Below are positions 38,422 through 50,466 of a stretch of DNA of 64,000 nucleotides, piece after piece. Position 1 is the first letter of the stretch. Each line of letters opens with the position of its first letter. Both the position numbers and the translations under genes were made by a program. A model generated the notes under the pieces. That model was not told where the DNA came from and made no database searches. It saw only the letters and a list, made by a program, of their open reading frames with translations. This DNA comes from Warburgia ugandensis (taxonomy: Eukaryota; Streptophyta; Magnoliopsida; Canellales; Canellaceae): the NCBI GenBank assembly GCA_035236585.1, contig CP141126.1, positions 9,003,001 to 9,067,000 on the forward strand, in the 5' to 3' direction.

Positions 38422-40161
38422 AGCATTTTGCTAGTCCCTAGCAAAAGATGCGAAGAAATCAACTCAATTTTTTTTTTATTTTTCAGGTCATCTCTATTTT
38501 TTTCAGAGAATTATCTTCAATAAATCTATCAACTTTAGCGAACTAATAAAGATGACTGAATAATTCAAAACCCTACCCATATGCTAAAAATATTCTACTT
38601 AAGCTCAGATCTCAGAGTGATTGTGTGCATATATAGTCTACACATAGAATAATCTTTATCTTTAAGTACACTTCTAACTTTTGAACTCCATCTAAAATAT
38701 GTTTTGACCTCAATCTTACTAATGGCATATGCTCAGAAATAAAATCTCTCATATAGAAGGTTCAAATCATATCTCTCTTTTGATTATGTGAGAAGAGTCA
38801 ATGAAAACAAATTTATCTCATATATACTCATGAAGAACGGGAGTTACTAAGGAATTTACTTGTATTGATCCCTTTGGAATGGATGCCATTACCTTTGCAT
38901 ATTTAGAAATACCACTCTTTTAATCCTATCCATTCATTTCCTCATCAAGACTATATTTATCCTAGAATCAATAGGTCTTTAATTAGGACGAAACATAAGC
39001 TTAGGGCAGGGTACCAAAGAAAGGGTATAAAGGTATTCAAAGTTTCTTCAAAAAATAAGTAAAGGTCTTCTACTAAAGTTGACAATTCTTCTTTTCTTTG
39101 CTTTTTTCTAAAGTGAATATTTTTGTTTCCATTTCTTTGCATTCTTCAAACTCTTTTTCTTTTCTTTTCTTTTTTCTTTCTTTTTTCTTTTCTCAGAATC
39201 TTTTCTTGTATTTCAATACTTTTGACTCACTTTGAAGATTATTTCTTTTCTTCATATCCACTTTTCTACTTTTATTGCAACTAAAAGATATTCTTTCCTT
39301 CTTCTCTAACTTATTTTTCAAAGAAAAATGGGTAATGGATAATTTATACTGGGTTAATATGGGTAAATGGTAATTTGGGTGACAAAAGAAAATGGCTTTA
39401 TATTCAAGGCTCAACTTGGCTAACTAGTGGTAAAATACTTTTGGGTAGGCTTTATGTCTCTAGATTAACAACAAGAATGGCCTACATCATTTTATAGGTT
39501 TCTTATAATCTATCAAATTCAATAAACTTCCAGAATTTTAAAGGTAGTATTCCAATTATTCTGATAATTAGCCAAATTTAAGAGTTTGGGATCAATTTTC
39601 TTTAAGCATGTTGAAGAAAATTTTGAACATTTATAACCTCTCAAAAAGGATGAATGGCTCTAAAACTCACTTGTGTTATAGGTCTCCACTGAATTTCTTC
39701 AGAATTTCTAAGTTATAGCCACTTATCAATCTAGATTATCTACATGCAACTGCGTGTACAAATGTGATCTGAGACTTTGCTTTTATGGAATACTTTAGAA
39801 AATGAGTAAAATGATGAATTAATCATATTCAATTCCATTAATAAGCTAAAGTTATCCAGATTATACTTCAGAAAATCCAATTTTCATCATGGTATAGGAA
39901 ATGACCTAAAAATTTTCAATTTTTTCAATGTTTAAAAAAAAAAAAAAAACCAAGGAAACCACCTAAAAACTAAAAGAAAACTAGAATTTGCTAGAATTCT
40001 ACACCCCCCAACCAGACAGAAACATTGTCCTCAATGTTTAAAAAGTAGGACTTAAAATGAAAATGGGCAATGCAGAAAACAACAAAATACAAAATATGGT
40101 ACAAAGAGATCAAATTCACTCAATCCTGATAAACAGGATGCTCCAGAGTTGTGGACTCAAC
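38422..40161. other. Noncoding spacer between Athila integrase and 3' LTR
   Basis: This AT-rich 1.7 kb lies where many Athila elements carry an env-like frame. I saw no frame above 73 codons and no signal or membrane segment, so any such gene is absent or fully eroded. Confidence 0.6.
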
Positions 40162-41412
40162 TTATGGATTCTCATAATCTAGGAAAGGCTTTAAACGTTG
40201 ACCATTTACTTTAAAAGAATGACCAGTCTTAGTATTCTCAATCTCGACAGTCCCATATGGAAAAACTTCTTTTACTATGTATGGACCGGTCCATCGAGAT
40301 CTAAGCTTACCTGGAAATAGGTGGAGCTTAGAATTGTAAAGTAGAACCTTCTGGCTTGGAGTAAAGGATTTTTTCATTATGTTCTTATCATGAAAAACTT
40401 TCATCTTTTCTTTATATATCCTATTACTCTCATAAGCTTCTTGCTTGATCTCTTCCAACTCATTAAGTTGGAGTTTGCGATGTGAGCTTGCTTTATCAAT
40501 ATTGAAATTGAATGTCTTTATTGCCCAATAGGCTCTATGTTCCAATTCCACAGGCAAATGACAAGCCTTACCGTATACAATACGATAGGGAGACATACCA
40601 ATTGGGGTGCGATGTGCAGTCCTATAAGCCCAGAGCGCATCAGTCAGTCGAAGAGACCAATCTTTACGATCTGGATTAACAGTCTTTTGAAGGATTTGTT
40701 TGATGGCCCGATTAGATACTTCTACTTGTCCACTTGTTTGTGGGTGATACGGTGTTGCAACTTTATGTGTAATATTATATTTTTTCATTAGTGCTTCAAA
40801 TGGTTTGTTGCAAAAATGTGTACCGTTATCACTTATAATGGCTCGAGGAGTCCCAAATCTAGAAAAAATGTTTTCTTTTAAAAATTTAAGAACTATTTTG
40901 TGATCATTATGCCTACATGGGATAGCCTCAATCCATTTTGAAACATAGTCTATGGCCAATAAGATATAAATGTAGCTAAAAGAAGGTGGAAATGGACCCA
41001 TGAAATCTATACCCCAATAATCAAAAATTTATGTGATAAGAATAGGGTTTAGAGGCATCATATTCCTACGGGTTATTCCTCCTAACTTTTGACATTGCTC
41101 ACATAATTTACAAAACACATGTGTGTCTTTGAACAACGACGGCCAATAAAAACCGCACTGCAAAATCTTTGTCGCTGTTTTCTGGGTAGAAAAATGTCCA
41201 CCACATGCTTCTGAATGACAAAAGGAGATAACACTATGTTGTTCTAAGTCAAGGACACATCTCCTAATAATTTGATCTGGGTAGTATTTAAACAGGTATG
41301 GATCATCCCATAAATAGTTCTTAACATTGGAAAAGAATTTTTTCTTTTCTTGTTTAGTCCAATGTTCAGGAATTTTTCCCGTGACTAAATAATTTGCAAT
41401 ATCAGCAACCAA
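40162..41412 (-). pseudogene. Athila integrase region
   Basis: Two consecutive minus-strand frames meet at a stop (TAA at about 41029-41031). The upstream one (41412-41029) has the His/Cys zinc-binding end of integrase (GGHFSTQKTATK, then CKLCEQC). The downstream one (41001-40162, 279 aa) has the catalytic core, with the DDE acids in WGIDFMG (just before the annotated Met), SDNGTHF and GQVEVSN. The C-terminal part, with [15 protein letters not shown], resembles a Ty3/gypsy integrase tail; no chromodomain follows. Integrase inserts the cDNA into host chromatin. Because of the stop the protein cannot be made as one piece. Confidence 0.88.
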
Positions 41413-42483
41413 GGAGGATGGGAAACATGAAAAAGTTGCTCATCAGGGAAAGTGTCTTTAATTGGCAACTCATTTAAAGGCTCTGTTAGGACTAAGCGAG
41501 ATAAATGGTCAGCTACCACATTCTCTGCTCCCTTTTTATCTTTTATTTCAATGTCAAACTCTTGGAGTAGGAGAATCCATCTAATTAGTCTAGGCTTAGC
41601 ATCTTTCTTAGAAAGAAGATACTTGAGGGCCGAATGGTCAGTGAATATGACTATTTTAGATCCAACCAAGTAAGACCTGAATTTATCCAATGCGAAGACA
41701 ACTTCTAAGAGTTCTTTCTCCATAGTAGAATAGTTCGTTTGGGTGCTATTTAAGGTCCTACTGGCATAGTAGATGACGTATGACTTCTTTTCTTTTCTCT
41801 GTCCTAATACAGCTCCTACAGCATAGTCACTAGCATCACACATGATTTCAAAGGGTAGACTCCAATCAGGCGGCTGCATGATAGGTGCAGTGGTCAACTT
41901 GTCTTTCAACTTTATAAATGCTTCTTGACAATCCTTAGTCCACTCAAAAGGAGTATCCTTTGTAAGGAGGTGACATAGTGGTCTAGATATTGCACTAAAA
42001 TCCTTAATGAACCTCCGATAGAATCCCGCATGACCTAGGAAAGATCAAATGTCCCTAATAGATTTTGGAATGGGTAGATTGGAAATTAGATCAACTTTAG
42101 CTCTATTTACCTCTATACCTTTAGATGACACAATGTGACCTAAGACAATTCCCTTAGGAACCATGAAATGACATTTTTCCCAATTAAGCACTAGGTTCTT
42201 TTCTTTACAACAAGTTAAGACTTTTCTTAGATTTTCAAGACATGTTTCAAATGAATTATCGAAAACAGAAAAGTCGTCCATGAAAACCTCTAAAATTCTC
42301 TCCACCATATCACTGAAAATGCTTAACATGCAACGTTGAAATGTGGCAGGAGCATTACATAATCCAAATGGCATTCTTTTGTAAGCAAAAGTGCTAAAAG
42401 GACATGTAAAGGTGGTCTTTTCCTGATCCTCGGGTGCAATTTCTATTTGGTTATACCCTGAATAACCATCTAAGAAACAATAG
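41385..42483 (-). pseudogene. Athila reverse transcriptase (C-terminal half) and RNase H
   Basis: The RT active-site motif appears as VFMDDFSVF in the frame ending at 42045 (42374-42045, open upstream to 42483). A TGA there breaks the frame just before the [13 protein letters not shown] region. RNase H follows in 41909-41385, with [16 protein letters not shown], a KELLEVV segment and [11 protein letters not shown]. This is the standard RT-RNase H order of Ty3/gypsy pol. The RNase H end overlaps the start of the integrase frame by 28 bases in another register, suggesting a further small indel. Confidence 0.88.
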
Positions 42484-42485
42484 TA

Positions 42486-44322
42486 CTAGTGTCTTGCAAC
42501 CCTTTCTAACATTTGATCAACAAAGGGCAAAGGAAAATGGTCCTTCCTTGTAACAGCATTCAACTTTCGATAGTCGATACACATACGCCAACCAGTAGTA
42601 ACCCTGGTAGGGATCAATTCATTATTGGCGTTAGTTATTACTGTCACTCCAGACTTCTTTGGAACCACCTGAGTAGGACTTACCCATTTGCTATCACTTA
42701 TGGAATAGATGATTCCCACATCAAGCAACTTTAGGACTTTTGCTCTAACCACATCTTTCATATTAGGATTTAACCTTCTTTGCATTTGATGACATGGTTT
42801 AGCTTCATCCTCTAGATATATCCTATGGGTGCAGATTAAAGGGTTAATGCCCTTTATATCAGCTATGGTCCATCCTATAGCACCTTTGTGTTCTTTTAAA
42901 GTGTCTATTAATTTGTCCTCCTGAGATGTTTCTAATTGGGAGGAAATTATTACAAGAAAAGTCTCTTTGTCTCCTAAAAAGGCATATTTTAAATTTGATG
43001 GGAGAGATTTCAATTCAAGCTTAGGAGGTTCTATGAATGATAGAAGGGGAGTGGACTCACTGGTGTCCTGCAACCCTTTCTAACATTTGATCAACAAAGG
43101 GCAAAGGAAAATGGTCCTTCCTTGTAACAGCATTCAACTTTCGATAGTCGATATACATACGCTAACCAGTAGTAACCCTGGTAGGGATCAATTCATTGTT
43201 GGCGTTAGTTATTACTGTCACTCCAGACTTCTTTGGAACCACCTGAGTAGGACTTACCCATTTGCTATCACTTATGGGATAGATGATTCCCACATCAAGC
43301 AACTTTAGGACTTCTGCTCTAACCACATCTTTCATATTAGGATTTAACCTTCTTTGCATTTGATGACATGGTTTAGCTTCATCCTCTAGATATATCCTAT
43401 GGGTGCAGATTAAAGGGTTAATGCCCTTTATATCAGCTATGGTCCATCCTATAGTACCTTTGTGTTCTTTTAAAGTGTCTATTAATTTGTCCTCCTGAGA
43501 TGTTTCTAATTGGGAGGAAATTATTACAGGAAAAGTCTCTTTGGCTCCTAAAAAGGCATATTTTAAATCTGATGGTAGATATTTCAATTCAAGCTTAGGA
43601 GGTTCTATGAATGATAGAATGGGAGTGGACTCCCTCAGTGGAAGGTCCTTGAAAGGAGGTTTCCATTTTTCTGTTTCCATGATAGGAACAGAATCAAGGA
43701 GGGCATTAACTTCCTCTATTAATGCATCCTCATTAAACTCATTAAAATGGGCCAAACAAGTCTCAAGTGGGTCCGACAAGGAAGATAACTGAAACTGATC
43801 TTGCACAACTGAATTGATCATGTTAACACAGTGCAAATCACCAGTAGTTTCACTAGGTTGCTTACAGATATTGAAAATGTTAAGCTCTATTGTCATATTG
43901 CCAAAGGACAATTTCATCACACCATTTCTACAATTGATTAAGGCATTGGACGTGGCCAAAAATGGTCGTCCCAGGATGACTGGTATTTCATTCTTCTCAT
44001 TCACCACCGGTTGTGTATCTAGAACCAGAAAATCGATAGGGAAGCAAAATTGTTCTACCTGGACTAACACATCCTCTATTACCCCTTTCAGTATTTTTAC
44101 AGAACGATCAGCTAGCTGGAGTGTAGTAGATGTAGGTTTCAATTCACCCAGACCTAACTGTTCGTATACCAAGTATTGTAATAAGTTTACACAAGATCCT
44201 AAATCAAGAAGAGCTTGGTTAATTTTGTAGTTGCCAATAATGCAAGTAAGAGTGGGGCAACCAAGATCCTTGTACTTTGGTGGTGTATGATGTTGAAGAA
44301 TAAAACTAACCTGTTCAGTCAA
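42486..44322 (-). pseudogene. Athila protease and RT N-terminal region (duplicated)
   Basis: The frame 44322-43162 (386 codons from an internal Met) starts with the aspartic protease. Its LLDLGSCVNLL carries the DLG variant of the catalytic motif common in Athila, and VILGRPFLATSNALI follows. Then come the connector and the first RT motifs, until a TAG at 43162. A second copy of connector and RT start follows as 43073-42486 (195 codons), which reads past that point (WRMCIDYRKLNAV, the conserved RT motif 2) but ends at a TAG at 42486, before the YYCFLDGYSGYNQI continuation. Protease would process the polyprotein. Confidence 0.88.
42491..43640 (-). repeat. 574-bp tandem duplication within Athila pol
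   Basis: Copies at about 42491-43064 and 43065-43640 are direct repeats with a constant offset of 574 bp, both beginning GT(C/T)CTGCAACCCTTTC-like at the plus left end. Around thirteen substitutions are visible by eye. The duplicated part covers the connection between protease and RT and the N-terminal RT motifs (WVSPTQVVPKKSG, ELIPTRVTTG), so the reading order is protease, RT start, RT start again, RT rest. Confidence 0.92.
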
Positions 44323-44397
44323 AAATGCCTTCTTTTGGACATTTAATTTTCTCTTGATGGTGCATAAGTCTTTTAAGAATTTGGCATATGATGGGAT

Positions 44398-46187
44398 TTA
44401 TTTTATAGCATCTAAGATTGGTATGTTGATCTTGACTTGCTTGAAAATCTCTAAAATCTCATCATTAGATGCAGACTTTGGGGCTTGGCGCAACCTTTGA
44501 GGGAATGGAGTAGGGACTGAACATGGCTCAACAGGTGAAACATGGTCCTTTTCTTTAGATTTTTCTTTAGGTTTTTCTACCTTTTCAATCTTTTTAAGCT
44601 CATCTTTCTCAATTATTTTACCACTCCTAAGAACAGTAACAGCTTTAGTCTGTTCCATGGTAGAGCTAGATGTTTCATTAGATGCATTAATGCTAACCGC
44701 ATGCACTCCCTTAGGGTTTGCTTGAGGTTGAGCTGGGAATTGTCCTTTTTCCATATTTTGCATCATTTGACTCATCATGTTTTTTAGTTCATTCACAGAC
44801 TTTTCTAATTGAGAAATTTTCCTTTCTTGATTTTGATTAACTTGATTATCCTCTACATGCCTTTTAGGTGGGGGCAAGTAAAGTCCAGGAGAATGAGGTT
44901 GATGAGTTTGGTATGGTGGTGGAGCAAGTAGTCCTTGGTTTGGTTGTTGATGACTATGGTATGGGCCTGGGTGTGAGACATTTGCATTAGGTCCATTTCT
45001 CCAATTGAAATTTGGATGGTTTCTCCAGTTGGGATTATATGTCTCAGAATATGGGGAGAAAGGTCTTTTATAATTATTGAGTGCATTAGCCTGATCATGA
45101 AGTACATCTTGAAATGCAGGGATGGTAGGACATTCCTGAGTAAGATGTGATATACTTTTACAAATGCTACACACTTGTTCATCATTAGTTAAGGTTTTCG
45201 TTCCCATTTCCATGGCTTCTACTTTTCTAGCTAGGGTTGCTACTTTGGCACTGATTTCATTTTTTTCAGTCATGGCATACATGTCTCCCCTAGTAGATGT
45301 GGTAGTGGGCTTAGGTCTATCTGAATGTTCTACTCTTTCTGAGTCAGCCCAGGTCTGGGCACTTTCAGCTAGCCATTCCAAATACTCCTCCGCCTCATCT
45401 GGTTGTTTATTCAAAAAGTTACCATTGCACATCATCTCTACAAACTGGCGCATGTTAGAATTAAGTCCTTCATAAAAGAAGCTGATAATGTGCCATGGTT
45501 CATAGCCATGATGTGGGCAAGTAAGCAATAGATCTTTGAACCTTTCCCAGCATTGGTAGAATGCTTCTTTATCTTTTGGGTAAAGTTCATTATCTTACGA
45601 CAAAGTGTATTTGTTTTATGTGTAGGGAAAAACTTTTTCAAGAATTCCCTAGTCATTTCATTCCAAGTCCTTATGGAACCTGGTGGCAATGCATTAAACC
45701 ACATTTTTGCTTTTTCCTTTAAAGAGAAAGGAAATAGCTTAAGCCTGACAGTGTCTAGACCTATATTTTGGGTTTTTTAGGTACTACATACCTCATGAAA
45801 TTCTTTAAGGTGCAAATAAGGACTCTCACTATCTAGCCCATGAAATTTGGGAAGTAATTGAATTACTCCCGTTTTTAATTCTAACGCACCAGCATTTTGA
45901 GGAAGAATGACATAAGATGGTGTACTGGTGCGTGTAGGTTGAAGGTAGTCTCTTAAGGTTCGTCCATGAGGATTCTGATAAACATCATTTTCTCCATGGT
46001 CACTCTGTTGGTCCCATTCCCTATTTTCATTCCTTCTCCAATTTCTTTGTTGATGATTATTCCTCCTTAGTGGAGATTGATATTCATCATCAATTAGAGG
46101 TGGTGGGTCCTCATTCATGATGAGTGGAGATTGATCACCTCTAACACTACCATGGGCTGAGTTACCCCTTGATGGTTGATCAGCCAT
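44398..46187 (-). pseudogene. Athila Gag
   Basis: Starts with MADQPSRGNS at 46187. A TAA at 45777-45779 interrupts the first frame (136 codons). The capsid-like part continues in 45704-45438 (MWFNALPPGSIRTW), and a one-base loss near 45575 shifts the frame into 45528-44398 (376 codons). That last frame has a CCHC zinc knuckle, CSICKSISHLTQEC, then Pro/Asn-rich and coiled Gln-rich segments (QLEKSVNELKNMMSQMMQNM). The final stop at 44398 lies where the polyprotein would continue into protease. Gag packages element RNA. Confidence 0.88.
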
Positions 46188-46717
46188 TGTTGGTCTGTCT
46201 TTTTGGTCGTAGGAGACTAACCTACTGGTTTCGTCGCGTATCTAAAAGGGCATACAATGAAAGATCTTTTTGGTTTTTTATTTTTCCTATCCTAAATGAT
46301 GCAACCTAAATGCCTAAAATGATGCACAAAACAGGACACAATAAGCAATCCCCTAAGGTTAGCAAGCATAGATATTTTGATTTTCTTGATTTTCTGTGGG
46401 GACAACGCTTTTAATTAGCCTACTCTAACTAGGGGTGGCAATTCGGGTTGGCGGGTCGTGTTTGTGGCGACACGAACACGACACGATTAGAGTTATGGGT
46501 CAACACGAACACGACACGATTAATAGTCGTGTCAAAAACCTATGACTCGTACACGACCCGATTCTTAAAAAAATAACACGACACGACCTGTGTAACACGA
46601 TTAATTGACTGAGTTGTGTTGGATATACGGCACGACATGAAACGACTTGATTTCCCTATTAAGACTTAGTAAAAAAACTGCTCCCAAGTGAATGGAGCCA
46701 AACCAACCACAAAACAT

Positions 46718-47039
46718 AGGACGGTTATTTCACAACCGTCCTATATGTTATGGGTTTTATAGGACGGTTGTGAAATAATCGTCCTATATGTTATGTTTTT
46801 ATAGGACGGTTAAATCAGAACCGTCCTATATGTTATGGGTTTTATAGGACGGTTGTGAAATAACCGTCCTATATGTTATGTTTTATAGGACGGTTATATC
46901 GTAACCGTCCCTATATGTTATGGGTTTTATAGGACGGTTGTGAAATAACCGTCCTATATGTTATGTTTTATAGGACGGTTATGTCATAACCGTCCTATAT
47001 GCTATGTTTTATAGGACGGTTAACGACTAACCGTCCTAT
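46718..47039. repeat. Array of eight GGACGGTT/AACCGTCC hairpin units
   Basis: Eight tandem units of about 41-44 bp each have AGGACGGTT, an 8-10 base loop, then AACCGTCCTATATGTTATG. Every unit is itself a perfect or near-perfect inverted repeat. Units 2, 4 and 6 share the loop GTGAAATA while odd units vary, so the array looks built from a dimer of about 85 bp. It lies about 290 bp inside the left end of the hAT element. Confidence 0.93.
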
Positions 47040-47389
47040 TTTTACACATATGGATATGGTTTATTAGTACTTTACCAATCTATGAGCGTGACTGTGATGT
47101 GTCAGACTTCCAGTGACTAGTCTGCCTATGTCGGCAAACGGCCTAGCCTTGGCGCCGACCTGCCTGACAGGGACAGATAGTTTTTTTTTCTCCAATTCCA
47201 AACTGGCAAGTGGCAACTAGAGTTAATGAAACTTACACTTCAATCATTTGTCAAATATTTTGAGTCCTTAATGTTAGATCCGACGTGTGGGCCCCCTTGT
47301 AGTGGCGGGAAAACAAAATGAAAACTGAAAACATAAAGATTTAACTAATTAATAATTATCTAGGTCTACAAAGTCAATCTAGTCTAAGA

Positions 47390-48990
47390 CAATTGTTTTG
47401 TCTTTTTGTATGTAAGTAAGCCCAATTCCCATATCCAATTATCCAATTAAATTTGAAGTCTTATGCTAAAGCTAAGTCGCTAAAGCACCACTAGCCTAGG
47501 CTGGTGGTTGTTTGCTATAAGCCTATAACTATAAGTTATAACCTAAGACTTAGCTAACGTACACACTTGTCTCTAATTTTCTTATCAAACATTTTAAGAT
47601 TAGCTACACATTGTCGATTACAAACTTACAAGTTACACTTAGTACAAAATTAGTTAACCAAGTTTTGTAACTTGTACAAGTACAAGTGAAGTGAGAGACT
47701 AACTAACTATCATATATTGTATAAATTTATAAATACTAATGATTTTCTTATGTTAATTTCACATGTCATCACCAATTGATCTAATATATCTCTTTTTCAT
47801 CAAATTTATGAATATCATGTATCTAACTTATATAACTCAATATTTGTTTCTCTTTTCTAACTCCTAATTGATGATAATAGATTAGGAATAACTCATTCAT
47901 CCATGATCCATCATTCATGCAGAGTAAAATTTAGTAACTCCCTTAGTAATATCATTTAACATGTGTTTTTTCTCTCATGATTATTATTCATTTTACCATC
48001 AATGCCACTTCTTTTCAATTTTCACTATAGAGTATAGGCTACAATCCATAATTAATTTTAGTTTCACCAAAGTTATCATATCAATATCCTTCTAATTCTC
48101 TCTTGATAAGCTTTTATGTTAATTCAATACATAACTCATATTCTCTGATCTCATTCTCACCTCAAATAATGAATTAATTACATAGATAATAACTATTCCC
48201 TTCATATACTCATTATCCACCAATGAGATAATTACATAACTCTTTATATACTAATTCTCAAGGCAATTGTTTTGTCTTTTTGTATGTAAGTAAGTAAGCT
48301 CAAATCCAATTATCCAATTGAATTAGAAGTCTTAAGCTAAAGCCCACCTTACAGTCGATTGTTTGCTATAACTATAAGTTATAACCTAAGACTTAGCTAC
48401 ACCTATACACCGTCTCTAATTTTCTTATCAAACATTTTAAGATTAGTTACACATTATCAATTACAAACTTACAAGTCACACTTAGTACAAAATTAGTTAA
48501 CCAAGTTTTGTAACTTGTACAAGGACAAGTAAAGTGAGAGACTAACTAATCACAAATATTGTATAAAATTATAAATGCTAATTATTTTCTTATGTTAATT
48601 TCACATGTCATCACCAATTGATCTAATATATCTCTTTTTAATCAAATTCATGAATATCATGTATCCAACTCATATAAGTCAATATTTGTTTCTCATTTCT
48701 AGCTCCCAATTAATGATAATATATTAGGAATAACTCATTCATCCATAATCCATTGATCCATCATTCATGTAGAGTAAAATTTAGTAACTTCCTTAGTAAT
48801 ATCATTCAACATTTGTGTTAATTCAACACATAACTCCTATTCTCTGATCTCATTCTTACCTCACCTAATGAGTTAATTACATAACTAATAACTATTCCCT
48901 TCGGACCCTTCCTATACTCATTATCCACCAATGAGATAATTACATAACTCTTTCTATACTCATTCTCAACTCTCAAGCTACTAAGTTAAT
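47390..48990. repeat. Tandem duplication (874-bp offset) inside the hAT element
   Basis: CAATTGTTTTGTCTTTTTGT begins at 47390 and again at 48264. The following sequence is shared for some 700 bp (for example CTTAGTACAAAATTAGTTAA, TGATCTAATATATCTCTTTT), with scattered substitutions and small indels. No coding capacity. Confidence 0.85.
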
Positions 48991-49400
48991 TACATAATTG
49001 TTTCTATTCTCATTCAGTCATTCTTACCTAATGAGTTAATTACATGACTCTTTCTTTACTTATCTCAACAACTTTTGAATTGAGTATGAGTTACTTACAT
49101 AACTTTGCTTAAGCTGATCCTCAACTGAGATCAGATGAGTTAAATACATAACACTTACTTTACTCATCCTCAACCTCAACAACTATTGAATTGAGTATGA
49201 CAGTATGAGTTATTTACATAACTTTGTGTTGATACTCAATTGAGATGAGTTAATTACATATATGCTCTATCTTTTGAAGCTCATCCTTCAGAAAATTAAG
49301 ATGAGTTAATTACATAACTCTTTCTTTACTCTTTACTCTATACTTAATAATTATTTTTATTTAAATACATCTTCAACTAAGATTAATTAAATACATAACT
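48990..49400. repeat. Degenerate short repeat with GAGTTAATTACATAACTCTT motif
   Basis: GAGTTAATTACATAACTC and variants recur roughly every 50-80 bases, interleaved with TATGAGTTA and CTCAACT segments. The motif is nearly self-complementary (GAGTTA...TAACTC), so each copy can form a short hairpin. Earlier copies already occur from about 48850. Confidence 0.7.
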
Positions 49401-49405
49401 CTTAT

Positions 49406-49560
49406 AGTTTATATGACGGTTATGCAACAACATGTTAACAACCGTCTTATAACTTTATAATAAATAAAATAACCATCCTATATAACTTATAGGACGGTTA
49501 TAAAAAAATCATCATATATTTCATTATATATATTATAGGACGGTTATTTAAAAACCATCA
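49406..49560. repeat. Second set of ACGGTT inverted repeats in the hAT element
   Basis: Diverged units of the left-end array: GACGGTTATGCAACA...AACCGTC, then AGGACGGTTATAAAAAA and AGGACGGTTATTTAAAAACC. Some arms have decayed. Confidence 0.75.
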
Positions 49561-49639
49561 TATATTGTTCTATATATCATTTTTCACCTTGATCAACCAT
49601 AATTTCAAATTTTCAATCTTCCAAATGGTCCAAACTATC

Positions 49640-49960
49640 GAGAAAGTGAAAATGACCATTCCTCTTCGATGTTTCACAGATCTAAGCAAAATAAGGTATG
49701 TATTTACGAATTTTACAATCAGTATACGCTCTATAAAAAACATAAAAGCCAAGACTTTTTTTTCAATTTTTTTGTTTTTTGTTAACTATTTTCCATAGAT
49801 CTTGATGGGTTTTAGTCTGAGAAGGTGAAAACGACCATTCCTCTTCAATCTTTCACAGATTTAAGCAAAAAAAGGTATGTATTTACAAATTTTATAATCT
49901 GCATTTATTTTTTTTGTTTTTCGTTAACTATTTTTCATAGATCTTGATGGGTTTTAGTTC
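49640..49960 (+). repeat. Duplicated exon-like segment inside the hAT element
   Basis: Two diverged copies, starting near 49640 and 49818, share ATGACCATTCCTCTTC / ACGACCATTCCTCTTC, then TTTCACAGAT and AAGGTATGTATTTAC, and later ATAGATCTTGATGGGTTTTA. The AAGGTATGT is a good splice-donor context and the preceding bases are open in one frame, so this may be a captured exon or a remnant of the original transposase gene. No protein family is recognised. Confidence 0.5.
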
Positions 49961-50367
49961 TATGTGTATGAGAAGCATTCCATTTGAGTTTTATATTTCT
50001 TTGCTCTAGATTTGAGTTTGTTTTTAGGTTTCTACTGTTTTTTCGAAAAAAATCAGTTACGAAAATTTTAAAAAAAGTCGTTGTTTTTTCATATTTCTTC
50101 ATTGAAAAGTATTTCTATCCACATATAGAGCTTTTCCATGTTGTGTATTCATGTGTGATAATGTTTTCGTCTCTTTTTTTTTTGTAATTTAGTTTTTTTT
50201 TTCAAATTTTCAAAAAAAATAAGTTACGAAAATTAGGAAAATTTTGTTATTTTTTATATTTATTAGTTAATACCTATTCTTATGCACATATATAGCTTAC
50301 TCATGCTTGAATCTTCATGTATTAATGATTTTTAGCTAATTTTTAGCATTTAGTCTAATTTTTAGTA

Positions 50368-50466
50368 ATATAGGACGGTTCTTCTGGAACCGTCCTATAT
50401 AACTCGCAATATAACCGTCCTATATTACATGAGTAATATAAGACGGTTCCTCAAGAACCGTCATAT
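50368..50466. repeat. ACGGTT hairpins near the right end of the hAT element
   Basis: TATAGGACGGTTCTTCTGGA closes with ACCGTCCTATAT, and AAGACGGTTCCTC closes with AAGAACCGTCATAT; a lone AACCGTCCTATATTA lies between. They mirror the left-end array, so both ends of the element carry the same motif. Confidence 0.85.

Noticed and set aside
46718-47039. CRISPR-like array
   Set aside because: Units are contiguous hairpins of about 42 bp with no unique spacers, inside a plant transposon; the eukaryotic context excludes CRISPR.
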